The position numbers and the translations under genes were made by a program. DNA of 64,000 nt from an uncultured Clostridia bacterium (GTDB taxonomy: Bacteria; Bacillota; Clostridia; UBA1381): NCBI GenBank assembly GCA_947624485.1, contig CANQKM010000001.1:310001-374000 (forward strand). The letters are read 5' to 3'. Positions 8,258 through 18,874 of the stretch are shown one piece after another. Each line of letters starts with the position of its first letter. Positions within the stretch are counted from its first letter, which is position 1. Under the pieces are notes generated by a model. It saw only the letters and a program-made list of their open reading frames with translations, had not been told where the DNA came from and did no database searches.

Positions 8258-8288
8258 GCAGGCATTATGTGAGAAGGAGTTTGAGTAT

Positions 8289-9338
8289 ATGAAAGGACAG
8301 CTTATTTTGGAAAACGGCGCGAGGTTTGTCGGCGAGCTTTTCGGCGCTGACGCGAATATCGTCGGCGAAGTCGTGTTTACCACCGGTATGACGGGCTATC
8401 AGGAAACGCTTACCGATCCGTCGTTCGCGGGACAGATCGTTACAATGACGTTCCCGCTCATAGGAAATTACGGCATTAACTTTGAGGATATGGAGGCTAA
8501 GCATACGAATCTTAAGGCGTTCGTTGTGCGTGAGAAGTGCGACTTCCCCTCAAATTTCAGAAACGAGATGAACCTTGACGACTTTCTGCGTCAGCAGGGC
8601 GTTGTCGGTCTCGAAGGCGTGGATACGCGCGCGCTTACGCGTATACTGCGCGACGCAGGCGTTATGAAGGGCGTTATTATGAAGGGTGATCCGTCGGATA
8701 ACGATATAAAGATTCTGATGGATTCGATGGATAACTCGAAGGTTATCATGCAGACGACAACGGACGGCATTTACACCGTGAACGACACCGGCAGAACGCA
8801 CATAGCGTTTATAGACATGGGCGCGAAGCAGGGTATCGTAAGGGATCTCGCGAAACGCGACTGCCGCCTTACCGTGTTCCCCGCCGATGTGAGCGCGGAT
8901 AAAATCGACGCGGTAAAGCCCGATATGATATTTTTGTCGAACGGCCCCGGAAATCCGCTTGACGCGCCGGGAACGGTCGACACCGTTAAGGCGCTTATCG
9001 GCAAGTACCCGATTTGCGGAATTTGTATGGGACACCAGATTATCGGTCTCGCGCTCGGCTGCAAAACGAAAAAGCTGAAGTTCGGCCACCACGGCGGAAA
9101 TCATCCGGTAAAGGATTTAAAGACCGGCAACGTCTACATCACGAGTCAGAACCACAACTACATCGTTTCCGACTATCCCGATGAGGTCGAGGAAACGTTC
9201 GTGAACGTGAACGACGGCACGTGCGAGGGTATACGGCACAAGACGCTTCCAATCATGAGCGTGCAGTTCCACCCCGAAGCGTCGCCGGGGCCTTTGGACA
9301 CAGGCTGGCTGTTTGACAGATTTCTAAAGGAAATATAA
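8289..9338 (+). CDS. carA: Carbamoyl-phosphate synthase small subunit
   Basis: MKGQLILENGARFVGELFG...; class I GATase motif GICMGHQIIGLALG, VQFHPEASPGPLD; RBS AGAAGGAG before ATG 8289. Confidence 0.96.
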   Translation: MKGQLILENGARFVGELFGADANIVGEVVFTTGMTGYQETLTDPSFAGQIVTMTFPLIGNYGINFEDMEAKHTNLKAFVVREKCDFPSNFRNEMNLDDFLRQQGVVGLEGVDTRALTRILRDAGVMKGVIMKGDPSDNDIKILMDSMDNSKVIMQTTTDGIYTVNDTGRTHIAFIDMGAKQGIVRDLAKRDCRLTVFPADVSADKIDAVKPDMIFLSNGPGNPLDAPGTVDTVKALIGKYPICGICMGHQIIGLALGCKTKKLKFGHHGGNHPVKDLKTGNVYITSQNHNYIVSDYPDEVEETFVNVNDGTCEGIRHKTLPIMSVQFHPEASPGPLDTGWLFDRFLKEI

Positions 9339-9376
9339 TTTGTAGGGCGGTCATTGGCCGCTCGCACCACAAATTT
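9337..9376. repeat. Palindromic REP-like intergenic element between carA and carB
   Basis: AATTTGT...GCGGTCATTGGCCGC...ACAAATT nested inverted arms. Confidence 0.45.
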
Positions 9377-9393
9377 AAGAACGGAGGATTATT

Positions 9394-12300
9394 ATGCCAT
9401 TAGATAAAAGTATAAAAAAGGTTCTCGTAATAGGCTCGGGCCCTATCGTAATAGGACAAGCCGCGGAGTTTGACTATTCAGGCACGCAGGCGTGCCAGGC
9501 GATCAAGGACGAGGGCATAGACGTTGTTCTCGTAAACTCCAACCCTGCCACGATAATGACAGACCGCGGCATGGCTGACCAGACATATATCGAGCCTTTG
9601 ACCGCCGAATATGTGGAGAAGATCATACAGAAGGAGCGTCCCGACTCGATTATCGCGGGCATGGGCGGTCAGACCGGTCTTAACCTCGCGTGCGAGCTGT
9701 ACGACAAAGGCGTATTCGACAAGTACGGCATGAAGGTAATCGGAACGTCAATCCCTTCAATTAAAGAGGGCGAAGACCGCGACAGCTTCAAACGTCTTAT
9801 GGAACGCACAAATCAGCCTATCGCGCCGTCGGAGATCGTCACCGACCTCGAATCCGGTCTTTTGTTCGCGAAGCAGATAGGCTATCCCGTTATCGTGCGT
9901 CCGGCGTACACTCTCGGCGGAACGGGCGGCGGTATCGCCGAAACGCCCGAGCAGCTCGAGACAATATTGGCGCAGGGACTGCACCTTTCGCGTGTCGGTC
10001 AGGTGCTGCTCGAAAAGTCGATAAAGGGCTGGAAGGAGATCGAATTTGAGGTTATGCGCGACGGCGCGGGTAACTGTATAACGGTCTGCTCAATGGAAAA
10101 TATAGATCCCGTCGGCGTTCACACGGGCGACTCTATCGTTGTCGCTCCCGCGCTTACGCTCGCCGACAAGGAATATCAGATGCTCCGTAAGGCGGCAATC
10201 GACATTATAAATTCAATAGAAATTAAGGGCGGCTGCAACGTGCAGTTCGCGCTCGATCCCGACAGCTTTAACTACGCCGTTATCGAAATCAATCCGCGTG
10301 TCAGCCGTTCGTCGGCGCTCGCGTCGAAGGCTACGGGTTATCCGATTGCCAAAATCGCGGCGAAAATCGCGCTCGGCTACAATCTTGACGAGATCAAAAA
10401 CGCCGTTACGGGCAAGACTTACGCGTGCTTTGAGCCTGCAATCGACTACATCGTAACGAAAATCCCGAAGTGGCCCTTTGACAAGTTCTTCGGCGCAAAG
10501 CGAAATCTCGGCACAAAGATGATGGCTACGGGCGAGGTTATGGCGATCGCGAACACGCTTGAAGCGTCGCTTTTAAAGGGCGTCAGGTCGCTTGAAATCA
10601 ACCAGTACACGCTTGAGAGAAAGTCGTCGAGAGAGCGCTCGACGGTTGAGCTTCGTCAGCGCGTTATCGTTCCCGACGACGAGAGACTTTTCGACCTCGC
10701 GGAGCTTATAAGAAGAAATTACAACATGGACAAGCTCGCGGAAATTACGGGCATGGATCCGTTCTTCCTCAAAAAGATAAAGAATATCGTTGACGCGGAG
10801 GAGGAGCTTAAAAAGCACAAGCTCACCGACCTTAGCTACGATATGCTCAAAAAGTACAAGAAAATGGGCTTTTCTGACAAGGGTATAGCGGAGCTTGTCG
10901 GCTGTCACGCTAACGAGGTATTCAATCTGCGCTCGATGCTCGGCATTACGCCCGTTTACAAGATGGTTGACACGTGCGCGGGTGAGTTTGAGGCTGTTTC
11001 GCCGTATTACTACTCTACATACGACGATACGACCGAGTCCTTCCCCTCCGACAGGAAAAAGGTAATCGTTATCGGCTCGGGCCCTATCAGAATAGGTCAG
11101 GGTATTGAGTTTGACTACTGCTCGGTTCACTCTGTTCTGTCGCTCGAAAGGGCGGGCGTTGAGACGATTATCATAAACAACAACCCCGAAACGGTTTCCA
11201 CGGACTTTGACACGTCGGACAAGCTCTATTTCGAGCCGCTGACCGAGGAGGACGTTTACAATATAATCCTGCTTGAAAAGCCTGACGGCGTAATACTGCA
11301 GTTCGGCGGTCAGACGGCGATCAAGCTCGCGAATTTCCTCGCGGATATGAATGTGCCTGTTCTCGGAACGCAGCCGAAGTATATCGACGAGGCGGAGGAC
11401 AGAGAAAAGTTTGACGAGATGCTTGAAAAGCTCAACATAAAGCGTCCTAAGGGCAAGGCGGTGTGGAGCGTCAAGGAGGGCGTCGAGGAAGCCGATAAGC
11501 TTGAATATCCGCTGCTTGTGCGTCCGTCGTACGTGCTTGGCGGTCAGGGTATGGAAATCACGAGAAACGAGATCGATCTCGTGCGCTACCTCACCGACGC
11601 GTTTGAAAAGGACAAGAAAAATCCCGTGCTTATCGACAGGTACCTCGGAGGCAGAGAGCTTGAAGTCGACGCGATATGCGACGGCACGGACGTACTTATT
11701 CCCGGTATAATGGAACATCTTGAGCGCGCCGGTATTCACAGCGGCGACTCAATATCCATATATCCGCCGCAGAATGTGCCGCAGAATATTATAGATAAAA
11801 TCGTTGACGTTACCTACCGTATCGCGCTGGAGCTTAAAGTTATCGGTATGATCAACATTCAGTTTATAGAGTTTCGCGGCGAATTGTACATCATCGAGGT
11901 AAATCCGCGCTCGAGCCGTACCGTGCCGTATATCACGAAGGTTACGAATGTACCGGTAATCGACATTGCGACGAATATAATGCTCGGCAAGACGCTTAAA
12001 GAAATGGGTTACTCGACCGGTATCGCGCCGAAAACAAATACAGTCGCAATAAAAGTACCGGTGTTCTCCACGGAGAAGCTGCCGCGCGTCGAGGTAAGTC
12101 TTGGTCCTGAAATGCGCTCGACCGGCGAGGTACTCGGCGTGGGACGCGACTTCCACGAGGCGATGTATAAGGGCTTTGTCGCCGCCGGTACGAATATACC
12201 GAAGGTCGGCTCGACAATTCTCGTGACGGTGCGCGACCTCGATAAGGAGGACTTCCTCCCCATCGCCGCGCAGTTCCACAGGCTCGGCTGTAAGTTTGTC

Positions 12301-12606
12301 GCGACCGCGGGTACGGCGAAGCTGCTTGAAGAAAACAACATTCCCGTACAGGTCGCGAAGAAGATAAGCGAGGGTGTGCCGAATGTGCTTGACGTTATAA
12401 GAAGCGGTATGATCGACCTTATCATCGACATACCGAAAAAGGGCGGCAACGCGAACAGTGACGGCTTTAAGATACGCCGTACCGCGATCGAGTGTTCCGT
12501 TTCTATCATGACGAGCCTCGACACGGTTAAGGCTATGGTGGACGTTATGAGCCATCAGTACACGCCGGAAACGGTTGATGTAATTTCACTTTCGGATATA
12601 AAATAA
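9394..12606 (+). CDS. carB: Carbamoyl-phosphate synthase large subunit
   Basis: [27 protein letters not shown] and duplicated ATP-grasp halves ([25 protein letters not shown]). Confidence 0.97.
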   Translation: MPLDKSIKKVLVIGSGPIVIGQAAEFDYSGTQACQAIKDEGIDVVLVNSNPATIMTDRGMADQTYIEPLTAEYVEKIIQKERPDSIIAGMGGQTGLNLACELYDKGVFDKYGMKVIGTSIPSIKEGEDRDSFKRLMERTNQPIAPSEIVTDLESGLLFAKQIGYPVIVRPAYTLGGTGGGIAETPEQLETILAQGLHLSRVGQVLLEKSIKGWKEIEFEVMRDGAGNCITVCSMENIDPVGVHTGDSIVVAPALTLADKEYQMLRKAAIDIINSIEIKGGCNVQFALDPDSFNYAVIEINPRVSRSSALASKATGYPIAKIAAKIALGYNLDEIKNAVTGKTYACFEPAIDYIVTKIPKWPFDKFFGAKRNLGTKMMATGEVMAIANTLEASLLKGVRSLEINQYTLERKSSRERSTVELRQRVIVPDDERLFDLAELIRRNYNMDKLAEITGMDPFFLKKIKNIVDAEEELKKHKLTDLSYDMLKKYKKMGFSDKGIAELVGCHANEVFNLRSMLGITPVYKMVDTCAGEFEAVSPYYYSTYDDTTESFPSDRKKVIVIGSGPIRIGQGIEFDYCSVHSVLSLERAGVETIIINNNPETVSTDFDTSDKLYFEPLTEEDVYNIILLEKPDGVILQFGGQTAIKLANFLADMNVPVLGTQPKYIDEAEDREKFDEMLEKLNIKRPKGKAVWSVKEGVEEADKLEYPLLVRPSYVLGGQGMEITRNEIDLVRYLTDAFEKDKKNPVLIDRYLGGRELEVDAICDGTDVLIPGIMEHLERAGIHSGDSISIYPPQNVPQNIIDKIVDVTYRIALELKVIGMINIQFIEFRGELYIIEVNPRSSRTVPYITKVTNVPVIDIATNIMLGKTLKEMGYSTGIAPKTNTVAIKVPVFSTEKLPRVEVSLGPEMRSTGEVLGVGRDFHEAMYKGFVAAGTNIPKVGSTILVTVRDLDKEDFLPIAAQFHRLGCKFVATAGTAKLLEENNIPVQVAKKISEGVPNVLDVIRSGMIDLIIDIPKKGGNANSDGFKIRRTAIECSVSIMTSLDTVKAMVDVMSHQYTPETVDVISLSDIK

Positions 12607-12611
12607 GACGC

Positions 12612-12646
12612 AAAAACGCCTTCATCGTTTGATGAAGGCGTTTTTT
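12612..12646. terminator. Bidirectional terminator between convergent carB and DHHW gene
   Basis: AAAAACGCCTTCATC-GTTT-GATGAAGGCGTTTTTT. Confidence 0.8.
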
Positions 12647-12647
12647 G

Positions 12648-13769
12648 TTATTCCAGAATTGACAGGTCGTCCGACTCGCACAGACTGCTCAAGCCGCAGA
12701 GCGCGAGGATTTCGTCGTAGCCGTTTTCCGAGACGAGAGTTGACACGCTTTCAAGGTAATATCTCAAATCAACCATGTCGATGCGAGAGCAGTTTTCAGC
12801 CATAAACGGCGCGAAACAATGCGCGTAGCTGTCCTTTATGAGCAGCACCCTTTTGCCGTTCGGATTTCCGTTGTTCACTATGCTTTCAAAGCCGTGGTTG
12901 CCGTCGAGGTACACGCTGTACTTATCGCTTTCCGAGAGATGCTCGCGGAAAAACATACCGTTCCGCTCTCCCCCGCCGTCAATCGTGACGGTTATGTCAG
13001 ACGGATACTCCCACATTTCTATTACATCGGGCTTTGTGAGCCACAGCGCAGATTTTGAGTAGGACGTGCCGTAGAAGCCGTCGGTTTTCGCGACGGTGTA
13101 ATCCGCTTTGCCGCGCGGTACGATACCCTCGCTCTTCGCCCACAGTCGGTACGCGGTGTACGCGCCCTCGCTCGTCCAGTGGTGGTCGGTTTTGTAGTAA
13201 AGCTGCGCGTCGTTTTTTCTGCTTAAAAACTCGTCGGTTGGATTTATAAGCTCTATACCGGCTAGCATATTTTCAATATACGATATTATTTCGCCGTCGC
13301 GGTACATACGGTGGTTCGCGGGTAAAAGCTCCGGCATAATATACCCCGCCGTCGGCACGGCTATGAGCTTTGTCACAATACCGGTTTTCGACGCGAAGCT
13401 CACAAGCGCGCTTATATTTTTGTCGAGCCTCGCCTTGTCGAACTTGACGGGGACGGTAAAAAGACAGCCGTCTCTGCCTTTGTATATATCGTTCGAGCCG
13501 TTGCGTCCCGTCGCGAGCATGAAGTACGCGTCGGCTGCCGCGAACGTTTCGCGCGCGGGAAAATGGTCGGAAATGTAGCCCTCAAAATCACTCTCCCACT
13601 TGCCCGACAGCGCGGTTTGAGCGGTGAATTTCGGGAACCTTGCAAGCGTACGTTTTTCGCTTTCCGACACGGCTTTTTTCGGCAGCGCGGCGGTAAGGAT
13701 TGCCATTGCGCCGATAAAGACGCAGAACATAACCGTTATTATTTTGTCGCGTATTTTCATGGTTATCAC
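12648..13769 (-). CDS. DHHW family (AlgX/AlgJ-like) O-acetylation-associated protein
   Basis: YYKTDHHWTSEGAYTAYRLW motif; N-terminal TM; adjacent to MBOAT gene. Confidence 0.85.
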   Translation of the reverse strand: MITMKIRDKIITVMFCVFIGAMAILTAALPKKAVSESEKRTLARFPKFTAQTALSGKWESDFEGYISDHFPARETFAAADAYFMLATGRNGSNDIYKGRDGCLFTVPVKFDKARLDKNISALVSFASKTGIVTKLIAVPTAGYIMPELLPANHRMYRDGEIISYIENMLAGIELINPTDEFLSRKNDAQLYYKTDHHWTSEGAYTAYRLWAKSEGIVPRGKADYTVAKTDGFYGTSYSKSALWLTKPDVIEMWEYPSDITVTIDGGGERNGMFFREHLSESDKYSVYLDGNHGFESIVNNGNPNGKRVLLIKDSYAHCFAPFMAENCSRIDMVDLRYYLESVSTLVSENGYDEILALCGLSSLCESDDLSILE

Positions 13770-13784
13770 CTTCTTTGCCGCGCC

Positions 13785-15167
13785 TTAAAATCTGAAATAC
13801 AGGAACGGGTTGTATGATTGGTTCACGAGCGACGCGGTACACAGCAAAAGCACCGCCGCGCAGAAAATCACCTCGCACACGGCGACGGCTTTTTTATCTC
13901 GTATTTTCATATAAATATTTTTCGCAGCCGGAAGCGACGCGAGAGCCGCAGCTATGAGAAGCGGCAGATAGGATATTATGCGGCTTAACGCGTCGTGCGT
14001 TATAATTCCGCCGCCGAGCGTGAACATGCTGCCGATATAAGCCATTACCGCCGTCATGTCATCGAGGCTGAATATCATCCAGCCGATAAGTATAAGCGCG
14101 AGCGCGTATATGTGCCGCACGGCTCGCGGAAGCTTTTCAAGGTACTTTCCGTACACGTATTTTTCAAGCACAAGCAGCACGAAGTAGTAAAGTCCCCATA
14201 ATATGAAGTTGACGCTCGCGCCGTGCCACAAGCCCGTCAGAAACCACACGGCGAACAGGTTGAATATGACGCGCGGAGTGGTGCGTCGGTTGCCGCCGAG
14301 CGGAATGTATACGTAGTCGCGGAACCATGTGCTTAACGATATGTGCCACCTGCGCCAGAACTCCGTTATGCTCTTTGAAATATAGGGGTACTCGAAGTTG
14401 CGCATGAAATTAAAGCCGAACATTTTACCCAGTCCCACAGCCATGTCGCTGTAGCCGGAAAAGTCGAAGTAAATCTGGAACGCGAACGCGGCGGCGCCCG
14501 CCCAAGCGGCGATTATTCCGCCGTCCGCGCCTTTAAGGCTCTCCCACAGCACTCCAGCCTGATTTGCGATAAGCACCTTTTTGGCAAGTCCGACGAGAAA
14601 TATCTTAACGCCCTCACTGAACGCCGAAAGCGTTTCGCGCCTGCCCGTAAGCTGCGAAGCTATATCGCGGTAACGCACGATCGGTCCTGCGATTAGCTGC
14701 GGAAAGAATGATATGTACGTGCCGAGGGACACTAAATTTTTCTGCGCTTTGGTGTCGCCGCGGTAAACGTCGATCGTGTATGAAACCGTCTGGAACGTGT
14801 AGAACGATATTCCTATCGGGAGCGGTATTTTTATTTTCGGCATCCACGCAAACGGCGGAAGCGCGCGGAGCAAGTCCGACGCAAATCCCACATACTTGAA
14901 CACGGCGAGAAGCCCGAGGCTTATTGTAAGCGACAGCGCAAGGTACAGCTTTTTCCTCCGCGGCTGTTGTTCTATCATGACGGCGCATATGTAATTTACG
15001 ATTATCGACACGCACATCACAACGACGAACACAGGCTCGCCCCAGCCGTAAAAAACAAGGTTCGCAAGTAAAAGAAAGCCGTTTCTGAACGGCTTTGGTG
15101 TTATGTAGTATATTGCCAGTACCACAGGCAGGAACACGAAAAGAAACAGCAGACTTGAAAAGTACAA
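13785..15167 (-). CDS. MBOAT family O-acyltransferase (AlgI/DltB-like)
   Basis: YYITPKPFRNGFLLLANLVFYGWGEP, GLWHGASVNFILWGLYYF, EFWRRWHISLSTWFRDYVYIPLGGNR. Confidence 0.94.
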   Translation of the reverse strand: MYFSSLLFLFVFLPVVLAIYYITPKPFRNGFLLLANLVFYGWGEPVFVVVMCVSIIVNYICAVMIEQQPRRKKLYLALSLTISLGLLAVFKYVGFASDLLRALPPFAWMPKIKIPLPIGISFYTFQTVSYTIDVYRGDTKAQKNLVSLGTYISFFPQLIAGPIVRYRDIASQLTGRRETLSAFSEGVKIFLVGLAKKVLIANQAGVLWESLKGADGGIIAAWAGAAAFAFQIYFDFSGYSDMAVGLGKMFGFNFMRNFEYPYISKSITEFWRRWHISLSTWFRDYVYIPLGGNRRTTPRVIFNLFAVWFLTGLWHGASVNFILWGLYYFVLLVLEKYVYGKYLEKLPRAVRHIYALALILIGWMIFSLDDMTAVMAYIGSMFTLGGGIITHDALSRIISYLPLLIAAALASLPAAKNIYMKIRDKKAVAVCEVIFCAAVLLLCTASLVNQSYNPFLYFRF

Positions 15168-15196
15168 CGCTATACCCCTCTTTCTTTTCCTGTTTA

Positions 15197-15646
15197 TTAT
15201 TTTGACGTGCTTTCGGTTATGATCTCCATAGCCTTTACGCTGTCCTCGCTCGCGCAGTAGATAACGGTGTCGCCCTCGACGGTTATAAGCGAGTCCTCAA
15301 GCTTCGGAACCTCGCTCGGACGGTAGTTTTCGTACTGCTCCGTCTGCGAGTCAACGTACTCGTACAGCTTTTCCTCAACGTCCTCGGTGTCGGTTGTTTT
15401 TATAACGATAATCTCGTCAACCACCGCGCTCGTACCCTTGAACGCCGCGCACATAATAACCTCGTCGTCGTCAAGGTCGAGACGCTTTTTCGTAACCTGC
15501 TCGCTGACTTCGGTAAGAGTTTCGGCAAAGCTCGCGTTGTTCAAAAGCTCCGTCGCGACCTTTGTCGCGTCAATCTCCTTTTGACCGCAGCCGGTGAGCG
15601 TCAGCATAAGCGTTAATGCGGCAAGAGCCGCGATTGTTTTTTTCAT
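15197..15646 (-). CDS. DUF4358-type lipoprotein
   Basis: Lipobox LTGC, short secreted protein within the O-acetylation cluster. Confidence 0.75.
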   Translation of the reverse strand: MKKTIAALAALTLMLTLTGCGQKEIDATKVATELLNNASFAETLTEVSEQVTKKRLDLDDDEVIMCAAFKGTSAVVDEIIVIKTTDTEDVEEKLYEYVDSQTEQYENYRPSEVPKLEDSLITVEGDTVIYCASEDSVKAMEIITESTSK

Positions 15647-15666
15647 CTGTTTGTCCTCCGCTAAAA

Positions 15667-16485
15667 TTATTCGTAATTATTCTGAATGTATAAAAGGCAT
15701 TTTTCGTAGTATTCCTTGCCGAAATGCACGCCGTCGGTCGCAGCGCCGACAGGAAGGTTGCCGTCCTTATCGGCGACCGCGCTGTATACGTCCGCGTAAA
15801 CGGCGTTCTTTTCCTCCGCAAGCGTTTTTATAATCTCGTTATACTCGCGTATACGGTCATTGTTTGTGACGTTGATATTTTCGTCCGACGACTTCTTTGT
15901 GACCGGCGTAACCGACAAAAGATATACGCGGCTTTCGGGGCAAAGCTCCCTGACCTTGTCTATAAGCTCGCCGTAATCGTCCGCGAATGTTTCGGGATTT
16001 ACCCAGCCGAGCTCGTTTTCGCCGAAAATCATAAATATCCTGTCGTAGCTTTTGCCGTTATCAAGCTCATCGGTAACCGGCTTCTTTTCGTCGTCACCCT
16101 CGAGCGCGTCGTCAACCGAAAGTCCCGTTCTCGCGAAAAAATCCGCCTCCGGCACAAGCGAGTACGTGTACAGATCGTCCGCGAATGAATTTCCGATAAA
16201 CGCGCTGTTTGCGTAGTAGTCCTCGCTTATAACGTTCGGATCTATGTGGATTTCCTTCGGTTCGGGCGAAGGCGTTGCCTGCGCCGCGATTTCCGCCTCG
16301 CGCGCGCGTTTTTCCTCTATATGCTTTGAGATTGCTGTTACGCTCACCGCTGTTATCACAATCAAAAGCGCCAGCGCCGCGGCTGCGGCGGAAGCAAGAA
16401 TTATTCTGTGGTTGCGTATCCTGCGTTTTTGCTGTATCTCCTCATGTTTTCTGTGTATTTCCTCAAGCCGTTCCTTCTGATTCAA
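15667..16485 (-). CDS. Membrane-anchored SGNH/GDSL hydrolase family protein (TTG start proposed)
   Basis: SAFIGNSFADDLYTYS, FGENELG, DGVHFGKEYYEKCLLYI; TM near the N-terminus; RBS GGGGAGAG precedes TTG at 16485. Confidence 0.82.
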   Translation of the reverse strand: MNQKERLEEIHRKHEEIQQKRRIRNHRIILASAAAAALALLIVITAVSVTAISKHIEEKRAREAEIAAQATPSPEPKEIHIDPNVISEDYYANSAFIGNSFADDLYTYSLVPEADFFARTGLSVDDALEGDDEKKPVTDELDNGKSYDRIFMIFGENELGWVNPETFADDYGELIDKVRELCPESRVYLLSVTPVTKKSSDENINVTNNDRIREYNEIIKTLAEEKNAVYADVYSAVADKDGNLPVGAATDGVHFGKEYYEKCLLYIQNNYE

Positions 16486-16624
16486 ATTGTATCTCTCCCC
16501 GATATATAAGGCGTTACGCCCAAAAAAAGGCACATGACGCGCCTTTGTAAATTTCCTTTGACTATATGATAGTACCACTCTTTAAGTTTATAGTCAATAG
16601 TTATTTTGTCACAAAAAACAGAAA

Positions 16625-17632
16625 TTAGTCGAACCTGTGTTTTATAACATGCAATAAAATACGGAAATAAATTTTATTGTATTCTTGCGCGCGCATAAGG
16701 TCGGCGACTATGTGCGGCGATTTAAAATCGTCCGGCACGTCCGCGGCAAAGGTGTCTGCAATTTCCTTTATCCGCGCCAGTCTCGCCTTCTTTTTGAGCT
16801 TCATGTGCGGATTAAACAGCACGCAAAGGCTCGAAAAGGTTTTCTGGAAATAGTCACGGTAGATTATGTCGCGGACTTCGATGTTGTCTCTGTTCCACGC
16901 GTACACGATGCCGAGCATATACATGGTGTGTTCCCTTACCGTGTCGAACATATCGTAGCGGTACTTGTCCCAGAAGCGGCGGCAGGTGTTTATATAGTAG
17001 CGGCAAAGCACGTCGCCCGTAAGAATAAAGCTGTACGCGTGACTTATATAACGCGCGATAAACACGTCGTCCTCGCCGTAGCGTATGGAGGGAAACTCAA
17101 TGCCGTATTCGCGTATTATGCTCATTTTGTAGAGCTTGTACCACGGCGCGCCTTGTATGCCGCGCGGCTCGAACATCAAAAGCTGCCCGCCGTAATCGGC
17201 GCGGGCTTCGCTTCCCGTGCGGCGGTAGCCGTCCTCCTTTACGACGGTGCGCGTAACCTTTTGGCCGTCAAACATCTCAAAGCCGCACGCGGCAAGGTCG
17301 CTGCCGCTTTCCTCAAGCACGGTGACAAGCCGCTCTATAGCGTTCGGCTTTATATAATCGTCCATGTCAAAAAAATAGACGTAATCGCCCGTAGCCTTGC
17401 GCAGCGCAAGATTGCGCGCGACGGCAGGTCCCTCGTTGTTTTTCGAGAACACCGCTATGCGCCTGTCGCGGTCGGCTTCGGCGAGACACTTAAAGTATGT
17501 CTTGTCCGTCGAGCCGTCGTCTATTATTATGATTTCGAGATTTTTATACGTCTGTCCGGTAATGCACGCCACGCCCTCTCGGACGCAGTCCTCCATGTTG
17601 TATACCGGTATTATTACGCTTACCTTTTTCAT
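16625..17632 (-). CDS. Glycosyltransferase family 2
   Basis: KVSVIIPVYNMEDCVREGVACITGQTYKNLEIIIIDDGSTDKT, YFFDMDDYIKP. Confidence 0.92.
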   Translation of the reverse strand: MKKVSVIIPVYNMEDCVREGVACITGQTYKNLEIIIIDDGSTDKTYFKCLAEADRDRRIAVFSKNNEGPAVARNLALRKATGDYVYFFDMDDYIKPNAIERLVTVLEESGSDLAACGFEMFDGQKVTRTVVKEDGYRRTGSEARADYGGQLLMFEPRGIQGAPWYKLYKMSIIREYGIEFPSIRYGEDDVFIARYISHAYSFILTGDVLCRYYINTCRRFWDKYRYDMFDTVREHTMYMLGIVYAWNRDNIEVRDIIYRDYFQKTFSSLCVLFNPHMKLKKKARLARIKEIADTFAADVPDDFKSPHIVADLMRAQEYNKIYFRILLHVIKHRFD

Positions 17633-18807
17633 CCTGTTATTTCCTTTATGGCGTTAAAATTTCGTTCGCAGTTGTTTTTGTCGCGGAGCGTGAAAAACGC
17701 GTTTATCCTGTCCGCGTACTTCTTTTCCGTCACCGCGCCGTTTTCGAGTATTTTGTTAAGTCCCGTAAGCAGCGCGTCCTCGGTCTTTACGACATCTCCA
17801 AAAGCGTCGCGGCTGTAGCTGAAATACCCCTCGCCGTAATGATTTTTCCTGAAGCTTTCCTCGTCAAACTGGTAGAAAATCATAGGCTTTCCCATGTACG
17901 CGTAATCGAAAAACACGCTCGAAAAATCCGTTATCAGAATGTCGGAATTTATAAGCAGGCTTTGAACGGTGCTGTCGCGGAAGGATATAATCTTTATCCT
18001 GTCCGTACCCTCGAAGCAGTCTATGAATTTCTGCAGCTCCATATGCGGATAAAACAGCGCCTCATATCCGTATTTTTCAATCATCGCGTTAAACCGTCCG
18101 CTTTTTATAAGGCTTGAATACGTCCTGAAATACCCGCTTTCCTCAAACTGCTTTTTGTCCGCCCTGCGCAGGTCGTACCGCCATGTCGGCATTATGAGGA
18201 TTTTCTTCGACGGCTTCTCTATTTTGTAAAGGTCGTCGTAGCGGCAAAGTCCCAAAAGCCGTACCACGCCGTCTCCGTAGCCGTAATTGCCGCGCACGTA
18301 CTCGTACTCCGGCTTTGCGGAGCAGACGAAAAGGTCGGTGTTTACGTTGTTCGCGTAAAGGAACGTGAGATTGTCCTTTATGATTCCGTGCTGGAGGAAT
18401 ATCTTTTTCCCCTTTACAAGTCCCATCCTGTCGGCGCGGACAAAAAAGTCTATATACGGCGTGTAACCCATTATGTGCGTGCTTATCTTTACGTCCGATA
18501 TTGCAAGCGCGAGGAAATGAGCGAATGAACCGTACCGTATCACATTGCCGAGCGCCTTTACGCGTGGCGCGTCCGGAGAGGATTCGCTTATCACGTAAGC
18601 CGCGTTTATTTCGGGGTGGTTCTGCGTCACGTACTTGAAGAAGTAGTAACCGTTGTCGCGCGCGTCAACGCCGCGCTCCGCAATAAGCCACAGACCGCGG
18701 TACTTTTCGTTATTTTTGACAAACGGAGCGCATATAAGCGCGGCGGCGTATTTTACGGCACAGCAAGCGTAGCGCGCCGCTTTTTTTATGAGCAATGCCG
18801 TATTCAT
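17629..18807 (-). CDS. CDP-glycerol glycerophosphotransferase family protein
   Basis: KKIFLQHGIIKDN, ILIMPTWR, SDILITDFSSVFFDYAYMGKPMIFYQFDEESF; 4-bp overlap with downstream GT2. Confidence 0.9.
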   Translation of the reverse strand: MNTALLIKKAARYACCAVKYAAALICAPFVKNNEKYRGLWLIAERGVDARDNGYYFFKYVTQNHPEINAAYVISESSPDAPRVKALGNVIRYGSFAHFLALAISDVKISTHIMGYTPYIDFFVRADRMGLVKGKKIFLQHGIIKDNLTFLYANNVNTDLFVCSAKPEYEYVRGNYGYGDGVVRLLGLCRYDDLYKIEKPSKKILIMPTWRYDLRRADKKQFEESGYFRTYSSLIKSGRFNAMIEKYGYEALFYPHMELQKFIDCFEGTDRIKIISFRDSTVQSLLINSDILITDFSSVFFDYAYMGKPMIFYQFDEESFRKNHYGEGYFSYSRDAFGDVVKTEDALLTGLNKILENGAVTEKKYADRINAFFTLRDKNNCERNFNAIKEITG

Positions 18808-18833
18808 ACATACACCTCCGCGTTTTATTCAAC

Positions 18834-18863
18834 AAAGGCTGACGCGTTTTATCCGTCAGCCTT
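18834..18863 (-). terminator. Terminator after galE
   Basis: AAGGCTGACG-gataaaa-CGCGTCAGCCTTTGTT on the - strand. Confidence 0.65.
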
Positions 18864-18874
18864 ATAATATACGT

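Noticed and set aside
8101-8288. PyrR-binding attenuator or T-box in the carA leader
   Set aside because: No PyrR loop-like consensus or T-box sequence seen; the leader-peptide/U-tract layout explains the terminator better.
10573-11739. 388-aa antisense ORF inside carB, and similar long antisense ORFs (6204-7208, 11749-12555, 16685-17818, 21732-22757, 37784-38758)
   Set aside because: They lie opposite strongly supported genes, have Arg/His/Val-rich shadow-frame composition and no recognisable domains; typical artefacts of codon bias on the opposite strand.
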